DNA of 64,000 nucleotides from Cyclobacteriaceae bacterium (GCA_019638395.1 JAHBTX010000002.1:124001-188000), one strand, 5' to 3'. Shown: positions 16,684-26,462, counted from the stretch's first letter. The notes: generated from the letters alone by a model not told the origin. Numbers and translations are program-made.

Positions 16684-16691
16684 CAAAGGTA
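16684..16691 (-). promoter_or_regulatory. Candidate -7 promoter box for the small 65-residue gene
   Basis: The minus strand reads TACCTTTG, an exact match to TAnnTTTG, 19 nt before the chosen ATG. It is the main support that this small ORF is expressed. Confidence 0.42.
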
Positions 16692-16765
16692 GTTTCTTTC
16701 GTTGTTATTTAAACCTTTATTACCATGTTAGTGTCTATGATTGCAGAAACCATAAATTAAAAGCT

Positions 16766-17131
16766 ATGAAAAATCGGGTGTGCTTTGTTCTTCTAACAAT
16801 TTTGTTGTGGAGCTGCGAATCGCAAACTATTAAGACTACAGGGGGCTGTATTCCGGTTGTGCAAATTGGGGGAATCTGCGGTCAGGCAGTTTTACAAATT
16901 CAAGACCCCGACCTTTATCATTTTGGTGAAGATAGCGATGGCTACGAACATGTTTTTCTGGCTACCCTGGAATGCAACGCGCCACAAATCGAATCTGGAA
17001 AAACATTTTATGTACAACTTAACCCGGATAACTTCAATACTAGTTGTGCCACCTGTTTAGCAGCTGTTGATTATTCGGGTAGTAAAAAATACCCGGTTCG
17101 TGTTTTTAATTCGTGCTCGAATAAGGAATAA
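16766..17131 (+). CDS. Small lipoprotein, 121 residues, cysteine-rich
   Basis: It begins with a lipoprotein signal (LLTILLWSC, C17). The mature part is short and rich in cysteine (GGC, GGIC, LEC, SCATC, NSC). No domain is recognised. It is probably anchored to the outer membrane or periplasmic face. The 228 nt that follow contain no gene. Confidence 0.7.
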   Translation: MKNRVCFVLLTILLWSCESQTIKTTGGCIPVVQIGGICGQAVLQIQDPDLYHFGEDSDGYEHVFLATLECNAPQIESGKTFYVQLNPDNFNTSCATCLAAVDYSGSKKYPVRVFNSCSNKE

Positions 17132-17326
17132 GCAAAACACTTAAACACATGGTTGGCTCAGCAGGCGTTCATTCTTTGCCAAGAAAGATTTACTGAACTA
17201 TCAGGCTCAGTTTCTGATATAACGGGGTTACTGCGAATTGTCGTTGTTTTATGTGAAAAAAGAGGGCTTGGATTTATAGAGCAAGAATCCTTTACCAGTC
17301 GTCAAAATTTTTGATTATCAAATGCA

Positions 17327-17359
17327 GGTACTGATTACTTTTCGTTAACAATCAGTACC
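17327..17359. promoter_or_regulatory. Perfect inverted repeat abutting the DPP-IV start codon
   Basis: GGTACTGATT (17327-17336) and AATCAGTACC (17350-17359) are perfect 10-bp arms around a 13-nt centre that includes TTACTTTT, a near -7 box. The right arm ends exactly before the ATG at 17360. It could be an operator over the promoter or an mRNA hairpin that controls translation. Confidence 0.55.
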
Positions 17360-19618
17360 ATGAAAAAAATCGTTACAATCTTTTTTGTCTTATCCGGGTT
17401 AACCGCTCTTACTCAACCTATATCCACACAAGACTATCAGCGAGCGGTTAGTTTTATGTGGGACAATCTGAACAACAAAAAAGTTTTTAACCTGCACATA
17501 GTACCCAACTGGTTTGCCGATAGTACCGGCTTTTGGTTTACACACCATTCACCGGCAGGTAAAACCTATTACCAGGTTACTTTCAAGCCCCTTCAAAAAT
17601 CGGTGTTGTTTAATCACGAACTGGTTGCCGAAAAATTAGGTTCGCAACTAAACACTCCTTTCGATTCTAAAAGTTTAGACATCGCGGCCATTACGTATCT
17701 AAAACCCGGTCAAATTTCATTTACGACCAAAGGCAAAAAGTTTATCTGGAACTCAAACCAAAATACGTTGAGCGTTGATGCCACCCAGGAAGCGCCACGC
17801 AACTGGTTGGAATCCAAATCGCCCGATGGCAAGTGGATTGCCTACATCGAAAATTATAACCTGTACATCCGCTCTACCGAAACCGGAGCTGTTAAGCAAC
17901 TGAGCTCGCGCGGTTATAAAAACTATGAGTATGCGAGTTTTTACGGCTGGAGTGATATGATAGAAGGCGAAAACAGCGAGCGCCCCAAACGCTTTAGCGT
18001 AAGCTGGTCGCCCGATAGCAAATGGATTCAAACTTCGGTGTGCGATTTGCGCTATGCTCAAAAAATGTATCTGCTCGATTGGAGTGTAGATACATTATAT
18101 CGGGCACGGTTACTCTCCTACTACCGTGGTTCACCGGGCGATACCACCATTGTACACTTAGAACCTGTAGCCTTCAACATCGAAACCGGAAAAGAATTTC
18201 GCTTACCGTTACCGCGCATTGCGCACGAAAACGGATATTTCTTTCGATGGTCGGAAGTAACAAACGGTGTGGGCTATGCCAGCTACCGCGAACGCGGATT
18301 TCAAAAAGGACATCTCATTAAAGTTGATTTAAACACGAACCAACATACAACACTGTTTACCGATTCAAGTACTACCAACATTGATGGATTTAATTACTGG
18401 CTATATGAAAAAGCAGGTTGGACTTTTGTTACGTCCGAACGTAGTGGTTGGAAACAACTGTATTCCATCAACCTGAAAACGCTTGAACTAAAACCTGTTA
18501 CACAAGGAAATTATTTTGTAAGCGATGTACATCACTTCGACTCCAAAACCAATACACTCTATTTTTCGGCATTGGGTAAAGAAGCGGGCAATCCCTATCA
18601 GCCTTACCTGTATAGTATTTCGCTTAGCGGAAAAAATCTAAAATTACTCACCCCCGAGCCAGCCACACACACATTGGCATTTGCACCCAATAATAATTTT
18701 ATAGTCGATAATTATTCAACACCGGTTAATCCAACCGTTACGGTATTGCGTGACGTGAAAACGGGCAAGGTGTTATTAGAACTTGCAAAGGCAGATGTTA
18801 CAGGATTACAAGCCATGGGCTACCAGGCACCAGAACCCTTCACAGCCATTGGTAAAGATGGTGTTACACCCATTTATGGTTTGCTCTGGAAGCCCTCTGA
18901 TTTTGATGCCACTAAAAAGTATCCTGTCATCGACCACAGCTATACCGGACCGCATGGTAACATTGTGCCTACCACGTATGTGCGCACCATTAACATCAAC
19001 AACCAGGCACTTGCAGAACTTGGTTTTATTATAATGATGGTAGATGGACTCGGTACCGCCAATCGCTCGAAAGCATTTCATGATTACTCGTATAAAAAAA
19101 TGGGCTACAACCTGCAAGACCACGTGAATGCCTTGCAACAACTTGCCAAAACCAAACCGTGGCTGGACATTACACGTGTTGGCATATTCGGCCACTCGGC
19201 CGGTGGTTATGATGCCGGCCATGCGTTATTGCAGTATCCTGATTTCTACAAAGTAGGTGTAGCCAGTTCGGCCGATCATGATTTCAGAATGGAGAAGGCA
19301 TGGTGGCCAGAAATGTATATGGGTTGGCCGGTGGATACCGCTTACCACAATCAATCGAGCATTACGATGGCTAAAAATCTAAAAGGAAAATTACTGATTA
19401 CGCATGGCGGTATTGATGAGAATGTAAATCCTTCTGCTACACTTAAACTTGCCGAGATGTTACAGCGTGCCGACAAACAATTTGATTTGATGATTTTCCC
19501 CAGCCAACGTCATGGGTATATAGGCGACCACCAACGGTACTTTACCAAACTACGCTGGAATTATTTTGTGAAACACCTGCGGGGGGATGAACCGGTGTGG
19601 GAGTTTGCGTGGAAGTGA
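17360..19618 (+). CDS. Dipeptidyl peptidase IV-like serine peptidase (S9 family)
   Basis: This 752-residue exported enzyme has a signal peptide (SGLTALTQP) and an N-terminal eight-bladed beta-propeller (about 60-480, with SPDGKWIAYIENYNLYIR). The C-terminal alpha/beta hydrolase has the nucleophile in GHSAGGY (S613), D686 in HGGIDEN and H718 in SQRHGY. S9B enzymes remove Xaa-Pro dipeptides from peptide N-termini and help peptide uptake in the periplasm. The length is normal and the triad is intact. A perfect inverted repeat sits right before the start codon. Confidence 0.93.
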   Translation: MKKIVTIFFVLSGLTALTQPISTQDYQRAVSFMWDNLNNKKVFNLHIVPNWFADSTGFWFTHHSPAGKTYYQVTFKPLQKSVLFNHELVAEKLGSQLNTPFDSKSLDIAAITYLKPGQISFTTKGKKFIWNSNQNTLSVDATQEAPRNWLESKSPDGKWIAYIENYNLYIRSTETGAVKQLSSRGYKNYEYASFYGWSDMIEGENSERPKRFSVSWSPDSKWIQTSVCDLRYAQKMYLLDWSVDTLYRARLLSYYRGSPGDTTIVHLEPVAFNIETGKEFRLPLPRIAHENGYFFRWSEVTNGVGYASYRERGFQKGHLIKVDLNTNQHTTLFTDSSTTNIDGFNYWLYEKAGWTFVTSERSGWKQLYSINLKTLELKPVTQGNYFVSDVHHFDSKTNTLYFSALGKEAGNPYQPYLYSISLSGKNLKLLTPEPATHTLAFAPNNNFIVDNYSTPVNPTVTVLRDVKTGKVLLELAKADVTGLQAMGYQAPEPFTAIGKDGVTPIYGLLWKPSDFDATKKYPVIDHSYTGPHGNIVPTTYVRTININNQALAELGFIIMMVDGLGTANRSKAFHDYSYKKMGYNLQDHVNALQQLAKTKPWLDITRVGIFGHSAGGYDAGHALLQYPDFYKVGVASSADHDFRMEKAWWPEMYMGWPVDTAYHNQSSITMAKNLKGKLLITHGGIDENVNPSATLKLAEMLQRADKQFDLMIFPSQRHGYIGDHQRYFTKLRWNYFVKHLRGDEPVWEFAWK

Positions 19619-19661
19619 TTTCTTTTGAAAGAAGCCAGCCTGGCTACATAGTTAATCACAG

Positions 19662-20909
19662 CTAATTCTTGGACTTCTCCTTTGTTATGAGCGAGCTGAC
19701 AACAGCGGAATATCCAATTTGAATCTGAACAAAAGGATTATTGCCTCCATTCATCTCTTGAAAGTAGTTGGTTCTAAAAAATATGCGACTTGAATGATTA
19801 TTTACCGGATTCCAATAAGCAGTAACTCCAAGCCTCAAAATCGGCTGTAACATTGATAACTCATCCGTTAATCCACTAAATTTTTGCCATAGTACTCTAC
19901 CATTGAAGTCCAAACCAAAATTGTTGAGTTCCTTAAATTCAAACAGGGTTTCCAAAAAAAGGAATTGACTGCTAACCAATGTTGTGTCCTGCATATTCTT
20001 TAAACGCACCAAATGCAAACCTGCACCACCATTAAGAGAGGCCCAACTTCGTGATTTGGTTTGCAGCCATGATCCTATAAGATTAAGTCCTATTTCAGCA
20101 CTTACAGTATTACGTTGTATCGCTTTTAATCGCGTAAAAGAACTATCCAGCTCTGTAAATTGAAATTTGGAATCGAGCTTTGATGCTTGTAATAGAAAAT
20201 ACCCATATCGGAAAGGAGTTGTACTTCGTTTAAACCAATTTTTATTATTAATAAAAATCCTTGAGCTACCTTCAATTTGGGCCAAACCATTGGGCTCACT
20301 TCCAAGTGCAGCAAACATATCTGTGAATATGCGTAAATCCACAACTTGGTTTATTCCAGCACCTCGGGTCAGAATTTTTTTGTCTCCCTGCTTATAAAAA
20401 GTAAATGTTACATTATCAGGCACAGCAACTCCTTTTCTTACAATATTTAGAAAATCGCACGTATGCACATATCTATACTCAGGCTTCACCTGATGAATCT
20501 TACTTTTGGGATCTGGAACAAGGTACCTACTGGTTAACCAACTGCAAGTATTATTGAAGCGAGTTATGGCGATAGGAGCCCAGTAATTTGTAAACACGCG
20601 ATTATCATTATCTATCACCTGAATATCCAGAATTAACCCATCGCGAATATCAAATACAATTTCCCTAATTTGTATTGTATCCGTTGCCTCTTGATCATTG
20701 TTATAAACAAGGATATCAGCAGTTCTCTTCAGACAAACAATTGCAGCAGTATCCTTTTCATCTTCATGGCTTTTAATTGTCTTTGACAGACTGTCTATAG
20801 CCTTTCTCAGTTCTGTGATTTGTGTGGAAATAGAAACACTATCAGAATTTGACTGTGAAAAGCCACAAAAAAAACTTAATAGGCTGATGAGTTTTACAAT
20901 GCATTTCAT
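19662..20909 (-). CDS. Exported protein, probably outer-membrane beta-barrel, unknown function
   Basis: The 415-residue protein has a signal peptide (SLLSFFCGFSQS) and a short coiled coil (TELRKAIDSLSKTIKSHEDE). A mixed domain follows. The C-terminal half (about 265-400) alternates hydrophobic and polar residues like beta strands, for example AEIGLNLIGSWLQT and IFFRTNYFQEM. I do not recognise the family. It lies 23 nt downstream of a decayed gene and may be the last gene of the 19.7-26.3 kb minus-strand cluster. Confidence 0.65.
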   Translation of the reverse strand: MKCIVKLISLLSFFCGFSQSNSDSVSISTQITELRKAIDSLSKTIKSHEDEKDTAAIVCLKRTADILVYNNDQEATDTIQIREIVFDIRDGLILDIQVIDNDNRVFTNYWAPIAITRFNNTCSWLTSRYLVPDPKSKIHQVKPEYRYVHTCDFLNIVRKGVAVPDNVTFTFYKQGDKKILTRGAGINQVVDLRIFTDMFAALGSEPNGLAQIEGSSRIFINNKNWFKRSTTPFRYGYFLLQASKLDSKFQFTELDSSFTRLKAIQRNTVSAEIGLNLIGSWLQTKSRSWASLNGGAGLHLVRLKNMQDTTLVSSQFLFLETLFEFKELNNFGLDFNGRVLWQKFSGLTDELSMLQPILRLGVTAYWNPVNNHSSRIFFRTNYFQEMNGGNNPFVQIQIGYSAVVSSLITKEKSKN

Positions 20910-20932
20910 AAGATATGTTATATTAAATAGAG

Positions 20933-21533
20933 CTAGTAATTTTCTACTTTATCGGGTGTACTAATAAGAATGTTTAATCTTGAATTTGTTTTATCAAACT
21001 CGTGAAGAGCTGTCATTTTGTTTCTATTTGATGCCGTATCTGATGTAATGATTGAAGTATGTTTAAAGTAAAGGCCTCTTTTATGCCATGAATACTGTCA
21101 GCTTTTGAAGATCCAATACTTTGGTAATTGCTAGCCAACGAATCGACAATAAGTACATAGCGATCAAATTTAGCTTTATCCACATCCCTCAGATAATCCT
21201 CTTTAATGCAACACTGTCGAGCTCACGAAGACTTTACATCAACTGGATTTTAGTATCCCTTAATTTGATTGTCTGAATCTTCTCTTTGTTTTCTTTTTTG
21301 AAGTATATCATTTCTACCAATTGCTGGTAATCCTAAAACCCAACAACAACCAAATTCAAAAAATTAATACCACTAAAAAAGTAAATAATGTTCAAGATTG
21401 ATCTTCTTGGATTATCTCTTTCTTGCTCCTTTTGAATCAACCTAAACGACATAACAACTAAAACAATACAAAATCCGGAAACACCATAACTTAACAATTT
21501 AGTAAGCGGGTCTATCTTAGAAAATATATCCAT
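20933..21533 (-). pseudogene. Decayed gene for a membrane-anchored coiled-coil protein
   Basis: An intact 66-residue start (MDIFSKIDPLTKLL..., two membrane helices) ends at a stop near 21333. The same frame continues (DYQQLVEMIYFKKENKEKIQ), reaches a second stop near 21238 and goes on (SLRELDSVALKR). After a shift the frame reads EDYLRDVDKAKFDRYVLIVD and beyond. A further shift near 21060 gives a fourth piece ending NILISTPDKVENY and TAG at 20935-20933. Together this describes one gene of about 200 codons broken by two stops and two frameshifts. It explains most of the AT-rich gap 20910-21737. I see nothing in 21534-21737 except upstream sequence. Confidence 0.7.
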
Positions 21534-21737
21534 AACTTATTAGTTAAACTGGCTTAAAAAATTATCAAGTACCTGATATCAACATGCGTTGCTGAATACA
21601 ATGCGGTTGTCTGCTTCTAAAAATTTCATTAAACCTTTGTTGTGTCCATATGAACCCATTCTTATTAGACGATAAAAATTTTAAGAATCTACTCTCCTTC
21701 TGATTTCGACATACTCAGTCATCAATTTCTATTAGAG

Positions 21738-22835
21738 TTAATTAGTTGGAGGGCTAGAATTGGCTATTTTATTTTTACTAATAAAGCCTTCAATAAAATC
21801 GGTTCCTGCATAGCCAGCTGTCAAAAATGCAAGCAAGGTGGACTTGTCGATTGTTTCAACACTTGTCATATTTATAGCCGCTAGCACGCCCGCCACACCA
21901 CCAATAGCAAATGCCATTACTAGGCTGAAAGTGGTGCGCCTGTAATCTGTTTCAACATTCGCATCAGCAGCCTTTTTAAGACCCACAATAACCCGAAGCA
22001 GCTGCCCCACAGTGCCTACTATTCCGCCTAACAAAATTAAGATGAGATAATCCATTGGTAATAAAGGTTTAGTTGAAGTATTTGAATTAGTGCCCAAGAC
22101 AGAAGTATTAACCGATAAAAAATCTGCCTCACTTTCTACGTTGTTGGCAATAACAACATCCTCCGTATGCAGGTATTCTTCAGTTATATCTTCAAAACTT
22201 GTAACTGGATGTACCTCCCAACACGTTTGCCTGTTGTATCCAGCAACATCGCCACATTTTTGAGGATTATAACTGCATGCATCTTTCTCATGTTCGGCAT
22301 CATAAAACAGCCACCCGCTTATTCTAACCTTCCGCCCAACGTAGTTTTGAATTTCACCATGCGTCCAATCAATGCCTTGTTGATGCATGAGTTCGCGTAG
22401 GCGGGGTGTAATCTCTACTGTTATTGTACTTCCATCTTTTGGCTCATCAGGTGTGAGAGCTAACTCCAAATGTTGGTCGGTATAAAAAGTACTTGTACTC
22501 TTACAATTGCATGTTTCCGATGAACCTTTCTTTGCTGCATATACAATATAGCCTTCAATGGTAGCTGCTTTATTAACATTAAACTTATTCCGATCCGGCT
22601 TACCCCTATCCTCCAGCATTTTCTCAAGGGTAACTGAGTTATCAAAGTCTGCAGCTGCTGGGAAGTTATATCTGTTCTTAAGGCGGTTCAGTGCCTCCAA
22701 CTGCCTGATACGTTCAGGTGCATTGTTTTGACTGACTTTTCCTTCTAAAGGGCAGTCGTTGTATATATCAAGATTTTGACCATACAAAACCCAAGAGAAT
22801 AATAGTAATACAAAGACGGTAATGCTTTGTTTCAT
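21738..22835 (-). CDS. Secreted protein with OB-like domain and C-terminal membrane domain, unknown
   Basis: The 365-residue protein has a signal peptide (LLFSWVLYGQN) and a cysteine-containing N-terminal part. A beta-rich domain (about 90-215) carries VGRKVRISGWLFYDAEH and WEVHPVTSFED, a pattern seen in secreted OB-fold-like domains. A linker follows, then two or three membrane helices (about 260-285, 305-325 and 335-350) with the motif AGYAGTDFIEGF. I cannot name the family. It is 55 nt downstream of the 3-TM gene in a minus-strand cluster. An envelope-spanning role is inference. Confidence 0.68.
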   Translation of the reverse strand: MKQSITVFVLLLFSWVLYGQNLDIYNDCPLEGKVSQNNAPERIRQLEALNRLKNRYNFPAAADFDNSVTLEKMLEDRGKPDRNKFNVNKAATIEGYIVYAAKKGSSETCNCKSTSTFYTDQHLELALTPDEPKDGSTITVEITPRLRELMHQQGIDWTHGEIQNYVGRKVRISGWLFYDAEHEKDACSYNPQKCGDVAGYNRQTCWEVHPVTSFEDITEEYLHTEDVVIANNVESEADFLSVNTSVLGTNSNTSTKPLLPMDYLILILLGGIVGTVGQLLRVIVGLKKAADANVETDYRRTTFSLVMAFAIGGVAGVLAAINMTSVETIDKSTLLAFLTAGYAGTDFIEGFISKNKIANSSPPTN

Positions 22836-22890
22836 TTTTGAGATTCTTTTCGCGCCTACTCTTCTTCGGATTTTCGGCTTACTCCGTTAT

Positions 22891-23751
22891 TTAATTACTG
22901 TCATTCAAGTCTTCGGTACTTATCGTTCGTAAACCGGTCACCCCTTCGGGGTTAAAGCCTAGGCTTATCTTGTTCAGGTGCTCCATATCCTTTTCAACAC
23001 GATTGATAAGCTGGATAAGAACTGTGTCTTTGGAGCAAGGCTGCTGAAGCATGTCGCGATGTTGCGGGTAGGATGCCAATGCATTTCTTACTTTTTCTTC
23101 CAGGTTTACATGTGAGGCATAGAGTTGGAAATTATTAGTGGCATTCTCTTCCTGCTTAAAGATGGTGGTTAAACCAAAAAAGAAAGTTCCAAAGCCTGCA
23201 CTTATTACAGCCGTGAGAATCAAATTGGTACTGGCATTGGCTAAGCCTACTTTTGTAATAAAGGCAAGTGCAATTGCTGCAATGATAAAATAAAGGGATG
23301 CTGCTGACACACATACAAATGACTGCACCATAAATTCCTCAGCAATCAATAAATGATTGTGGGCACGCAATGCCAGCGTAGTAATCTGCTCAAACAATCT
23401 TTGGATATGACAATTGGTTGTTTTTTCTAAGGGAAGCGATATGTAGATGTATTTTTCCTTTTGCACGATTACTTCCTTACGATAAAGACTCAATTTATAG
23501 TCCGTGTAACCGTCCTTTGATGGTGAGTATTTATCACGAAGTGAATCTAGAATTGTATAAGAATACTTTAGGCCGCGCGTAAACTTATTAGATGATTTAA
23601 GTTTACCATAATGGTAAAGCTTATCCTGAATGATAAATGCTGATACTAAAAAGATCAGAACTAACAGAAGCTTAGATAAATATCCCTGATTGAATAACCA
23701 TTTGACATTGTTACTCATACTTTCCATTAATTTTAGAATATACTCTTTCAT
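22891..23751 (-). CDS. Three-helix membrane protein, unknown
   Basis: The 286-residue protein has one N-terminal membrane helix (about 26-44) and a soluble segment. A tight pair of membrane helices follows (about 145-167 and 177-200), and then a charged cytoplasmic tail (EEKVRNALASYPQHRDML). A paired-helix plus helical tail loosely resembles two-TM effector modules of bacterial conflict systems, but no diagnostic motif lets me claim this. It begins 4 nt after the M19-like gene ends, which indicates co-transcription. Confidence 0.65.
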   Translation of the reverse strand: MKEYILKLMESMSNNVKWLFNQGYLSKLLLVLIFLVSAFIIQDKLYHYGKLKSSNKFTRGLKYSYTILDSLRDKYSPSKDGYTDYKLSLYRKEVIVQKEKYIYISLPLEKTTNCHIQRLFEQITTLALRAHNHLLIAEEFMVQSFVCVSAASLYFIIAAIALAFITKVGLANASTNLILTAVISAGFGTFFFGLTTIFKQEENATNNFQLYASHVNLEEKVRNALASYPQHRDMLQQPCSKDTVLIQLINRVEKDMEHLNKISLGFNPEGVTGLRTISTEDLNDSN

Positions 23752-23755
23752 AACT

Positions 23756-25189
23756 TTAAATATTCCTTTTCAAAAACTCCACCGCATTCTCTCCTATCAC
23801 TTGCTTTACTACTTGCTGTACATCCGCTGGTGCTAAATCCACACCGGCATACATGGCCATGCGTGGCAGCCATTCTACCAACCCACCAAATAGAAATTTA
23901 AAAGCTCCGGCATGGGTAGTGTAGTTGATGGGGTCAATCAGTCCATCGAAATCGGAGCCAATTGCAATTTGTTTCCACACGCGGTTGCCCACCTTCGGTT
24001 GACCAACTTTTACAATGTGTAAAATGTGATTGCACAAGTGGCGCAGGTGCCAGGTCTTTACTTCTTCGGGGTCATCATAGTCTTCCACGCGCAACTGGTG
24101 CAGGCGCGGTTCGGCTATGGTTGTAAAGTCGGTGTCTTTAAATTCATCGGGGCTTACCAATTCTTTGGCGGGTGTACCACAACCCAGTATGCGTTGGTCG
24201 AGCGATAAACCAATTAATCCATTGGATAAAAGAATTTCTACAATGTCTTCATCGTATAAATTAATACTCCACGGATTGAAGTACGTATCCAACACCCCGG
24301 GTTGGCGGTAGTATGTTACTTCATAACAGGCTTCTTTCTTATCATACTTATACTTACACACCGGTTTGCGTTGCCACGAACAGCCAGTAAGGCCCATGTG
24401 CGAGGCCATGATGGGTGCATCGGGAAACTCGGTTGCGCGCAACGCATAAAATTGTTGTCGCGCCAGCACACTCATGTGTTTTACATCGATGAGGATGCGT
24501 TTGCCGTTGGTGGTGCTGAGTGCTTCACGGATAAAGCGTTTGCCAAGATTACTCAAGCCGCGGCCTTGTGGATTAAAGGCATTGCTCTTGAGCATCTTCA
24601 TACCAAAGGCATGTGTACAATATTCAGAGTGCGACAGATGTGTGATGGTGATATACACCAACCGCACACTTTGGGGAAGTTTAAAATAGAGTAGCCGATC
24701 GATTACTTTTTGCGTTTGCCCGAAGCGTTGGCCATAGTCGTAAAAGTTATGGCCGCCTTCGGCACACAACATAATTTGTAAGTGCGGGCTGTTGGAATCG
24801 AACTGGCTGCCAGCGCGGAGTAAGGTAAATTGTTTGTCGGCTGCGATGTTGGCCGAACTCAACAAATGATTCATATCGGCCTGCATCAATTCGAAGTAGC
24901 CGTATTCTTCACGCTCAATTTTTTGCAGGAATCTTTTTTTGGCGTTGTAGGAAAGTCCGGCAGCCAGTTGAATGAGTTTGGCTTTGGCAAATACATTTTC
25001 AAGTGCATACAACGGAACTACTGCGAGTTTTACCTGTCCGTTTACCAACTGACTTAAACTGGATTGTGAATCGAGAATTTTAAAATCAAGATCATAGTTT
25101 AAGTTGGTCCAGCAGTTTTTGCGTTCAGCCTGGTGTTCGCTACCAATAAAGGTTTTGAACTGCGGATGGCAATGTATATCAACATACAT
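23756..25189 (-). CDS. M19-like membrane dipeptidase / amidohydrolase
   Basis: The 477-residue protein shows the ordered metal-site motifs of the M19 dipeptidase branch: DIHCHP at the start (H6, H8; the family usually has HxD), AEGGHNF, IDVKHMS, ASHMG, IGSDFDGLIDP and a C-terminal GENAVEFLKRN. M19 enzymes are zinc hydrolases that cleave dipeptides and beta-lactams. It is longer than usual and has no signal peptide. The pairing with an alpha/beta hydrolase 2 nt upstream is striking. The substrate is unknown. Confidence 0.82.
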   Translation of the reverse strand: MYVDIHCHPQFKTFIGSEHQAERKNCWTNLNYDLDFKILDSQSSLSQLVNGQVKLAVVPLYALENVFAKAKLIQLAAGLSYNAKKRFLQKIEREEYGYFELMQADMNHLLSSANIAADKQFTLLRAGSQFDSNSPHLQIMLCAEGGHNFYDYGQRFGQTQKVIDRLLYFKLPQSVRLVYITITHLSHSEYCTHAFGMKMLKSNAFNPQGRGLSNLGKRFIREALSTTNGKRILIDVKHMSVLARQQFYALRATEFPDAPIMASHMGLTGCSWQRKPVCKYKYDKKEACYEVTYYRQPGVLDTYFNPWSINLYDEDIVEILLSNGLIGLSLDQRILGCGTPAKELVSPDEFKDTDFTTIAEPRLHQLRVEDYDDPEEVKTWHLRHLCNHILHIVKVGQPKVGNRVWKQIAIGSDFDGLIDPINYTTHAGAFKFLFGGLVEWLPRMAMYAGVDLAPADVQQVVKQVIGENAVEFLKRNI

Positions 25190-25191
25190 AA

Positions 25192-26268
25192 CTAACGGGC
25201 TTTACCGGTTAAGCGGAAGATATTTTTATGCTGCAGGTATTCGCGCCCTTTGATGAGTTCGGTATGAATGCCGGAGAATACCTGCCGGATGTCGTGCGCT
25301 ACCGTTTCGCTGTTCACATAGTACCAATGATCTATTAACTTCTCTTCAATTCCCTGCGCGTCCTTTATTTTAGAAGCCTCGACTACATTTACGTTCATGC
25401 GCAACTCCAAAGGGCGAGTGGGGCCGGTAAGGCCAAGCCTATTGGTTTTGTTTTTTGTCAGGTTCGAGATTTTTAAAGCATCATCACTTTTGTGAAAATA
25501 GATATGAACACGGTCGCAGAAATCGGTGATGTGATGTAGTGGTTTATTGGGTTCGAGTGCATCGTTATCTATATCGGGTGCTGCCAACACTACTTGTTTG
25601 AAAATTGGTGCTGCCGGTATATGTGAGCTAATGATCTCCTTCACCATGCGTTCAAACACCTGATTACCCATGGAATGGCAGAGCACGTGAATATTGTTTT
25701 TGCAATGTTTATCCGGGTCGCTTAAATACTCACTAAAAAACTTCAACAGCTTGTGATACCCACGCGCTAATGCTATACCGGCATAACCTGCATCGGCCTG
25801 ATCTTTCCGGTACTCGGTTAGCATATCATTTGAAGGCCACGAGAAGGCAACAATACGGGCGATTGGGTTAGATCGATCCTTTACAAAAATCCGATCAAGA
25901 TCAATCAGGCTCTTAATCAAACATTCATAGCCGCAATTGAATCCGTGAATAAAAAAAAGTGTATCGTTGCCACTTTTACGCTTGGTCCCCATTTCATCGT
26001 ACAAGGACTTGAACCATTGTGCTGAACCCGGCAGGTTTTCTGTAGCCTCCAGATTTTTATAGGTGAGTTCTTTAAACTTGTTGTTGTGCAACGGCACATC
26101 CGGAATGATTTCCACCTTTGCCTTGGGTTTACCATCGCGGCCTTTTACAATTTCGGCTGTACCGAAGCGCAGGTTGTAGGTAGTAGCAGCCTGGTTGCTT
26201 TCGTCAATTTGCTCTTGCCCGTTTTTTACGCGCACGGGGCGGTTGGTGATGATGTAGTGCTTACTCAT
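25192..26268 (-). CDS. Alpha/beta hydrolase of the DUF900 type
   Basis: The 358-residue protein contains FFIHGFNC (oxyanion region), the nucleophile elbow LCHSMGN (S199), LAAPDID and a late histidine in DHWYY (H314). Together these match DUF900-type lipases/esterases. No signal peptide is seen. It is the first gene of a minus-strand cluster whose next member, the M19-like gene, starts 2 nt after its stop. Such hydrolases appear in bacterial defence and toxin loci as well as in metabolism, so context does not settle the role. Confidence 0.82.
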   Translation of the reverse strand: MSKHYIITNRPVRVKNGQEQIDESNQAATTYNLRFGTAEIVKGRDGKPKAKVEIIPDVPLHNNKFKELTYKNLEATENLPGSAQWFKSLYDEMGTKRKSGNDTLFFIHGFNCGYECLIKSLIDLDRIFVKDRSNPIARIVAFSWPSNDMLTEYRKDQADAGYAGIALARGYHKLLKFFSEYLSDPDKHCKNNIHVLCHSMGNQVFERMVKEIISSHIPAAPIFKQVVLAAPDIDNDALEPNKPLHHITDFCDRVHIYFHKSDDALKISNLTKNKTNRLGLTGPTRPLELRMNVNVVEASKIKDAQGIEEKLIDHWYYVNSETVAHDIRQVFSGIHTELIKGREYLQHKNIFRLTGKAR

Positions 26269-26462
26269 AACAAAATGGATTTAGGAGATATAAACTACCT
26301 GGGAAGGATTTTGACACAGTTAGCCTCTGCACCTTGCATTCGTGCTTGCCCGTTCTTTACAGGTAAGGAAGGTGTGTGTTTATTAACTTAATTCCGAACG
26401 GAAACTTGTAGTGGCAGGCTACGGTTTAGAAAACGGCTGGCAATTGGAAGAAGTTGGCAATC

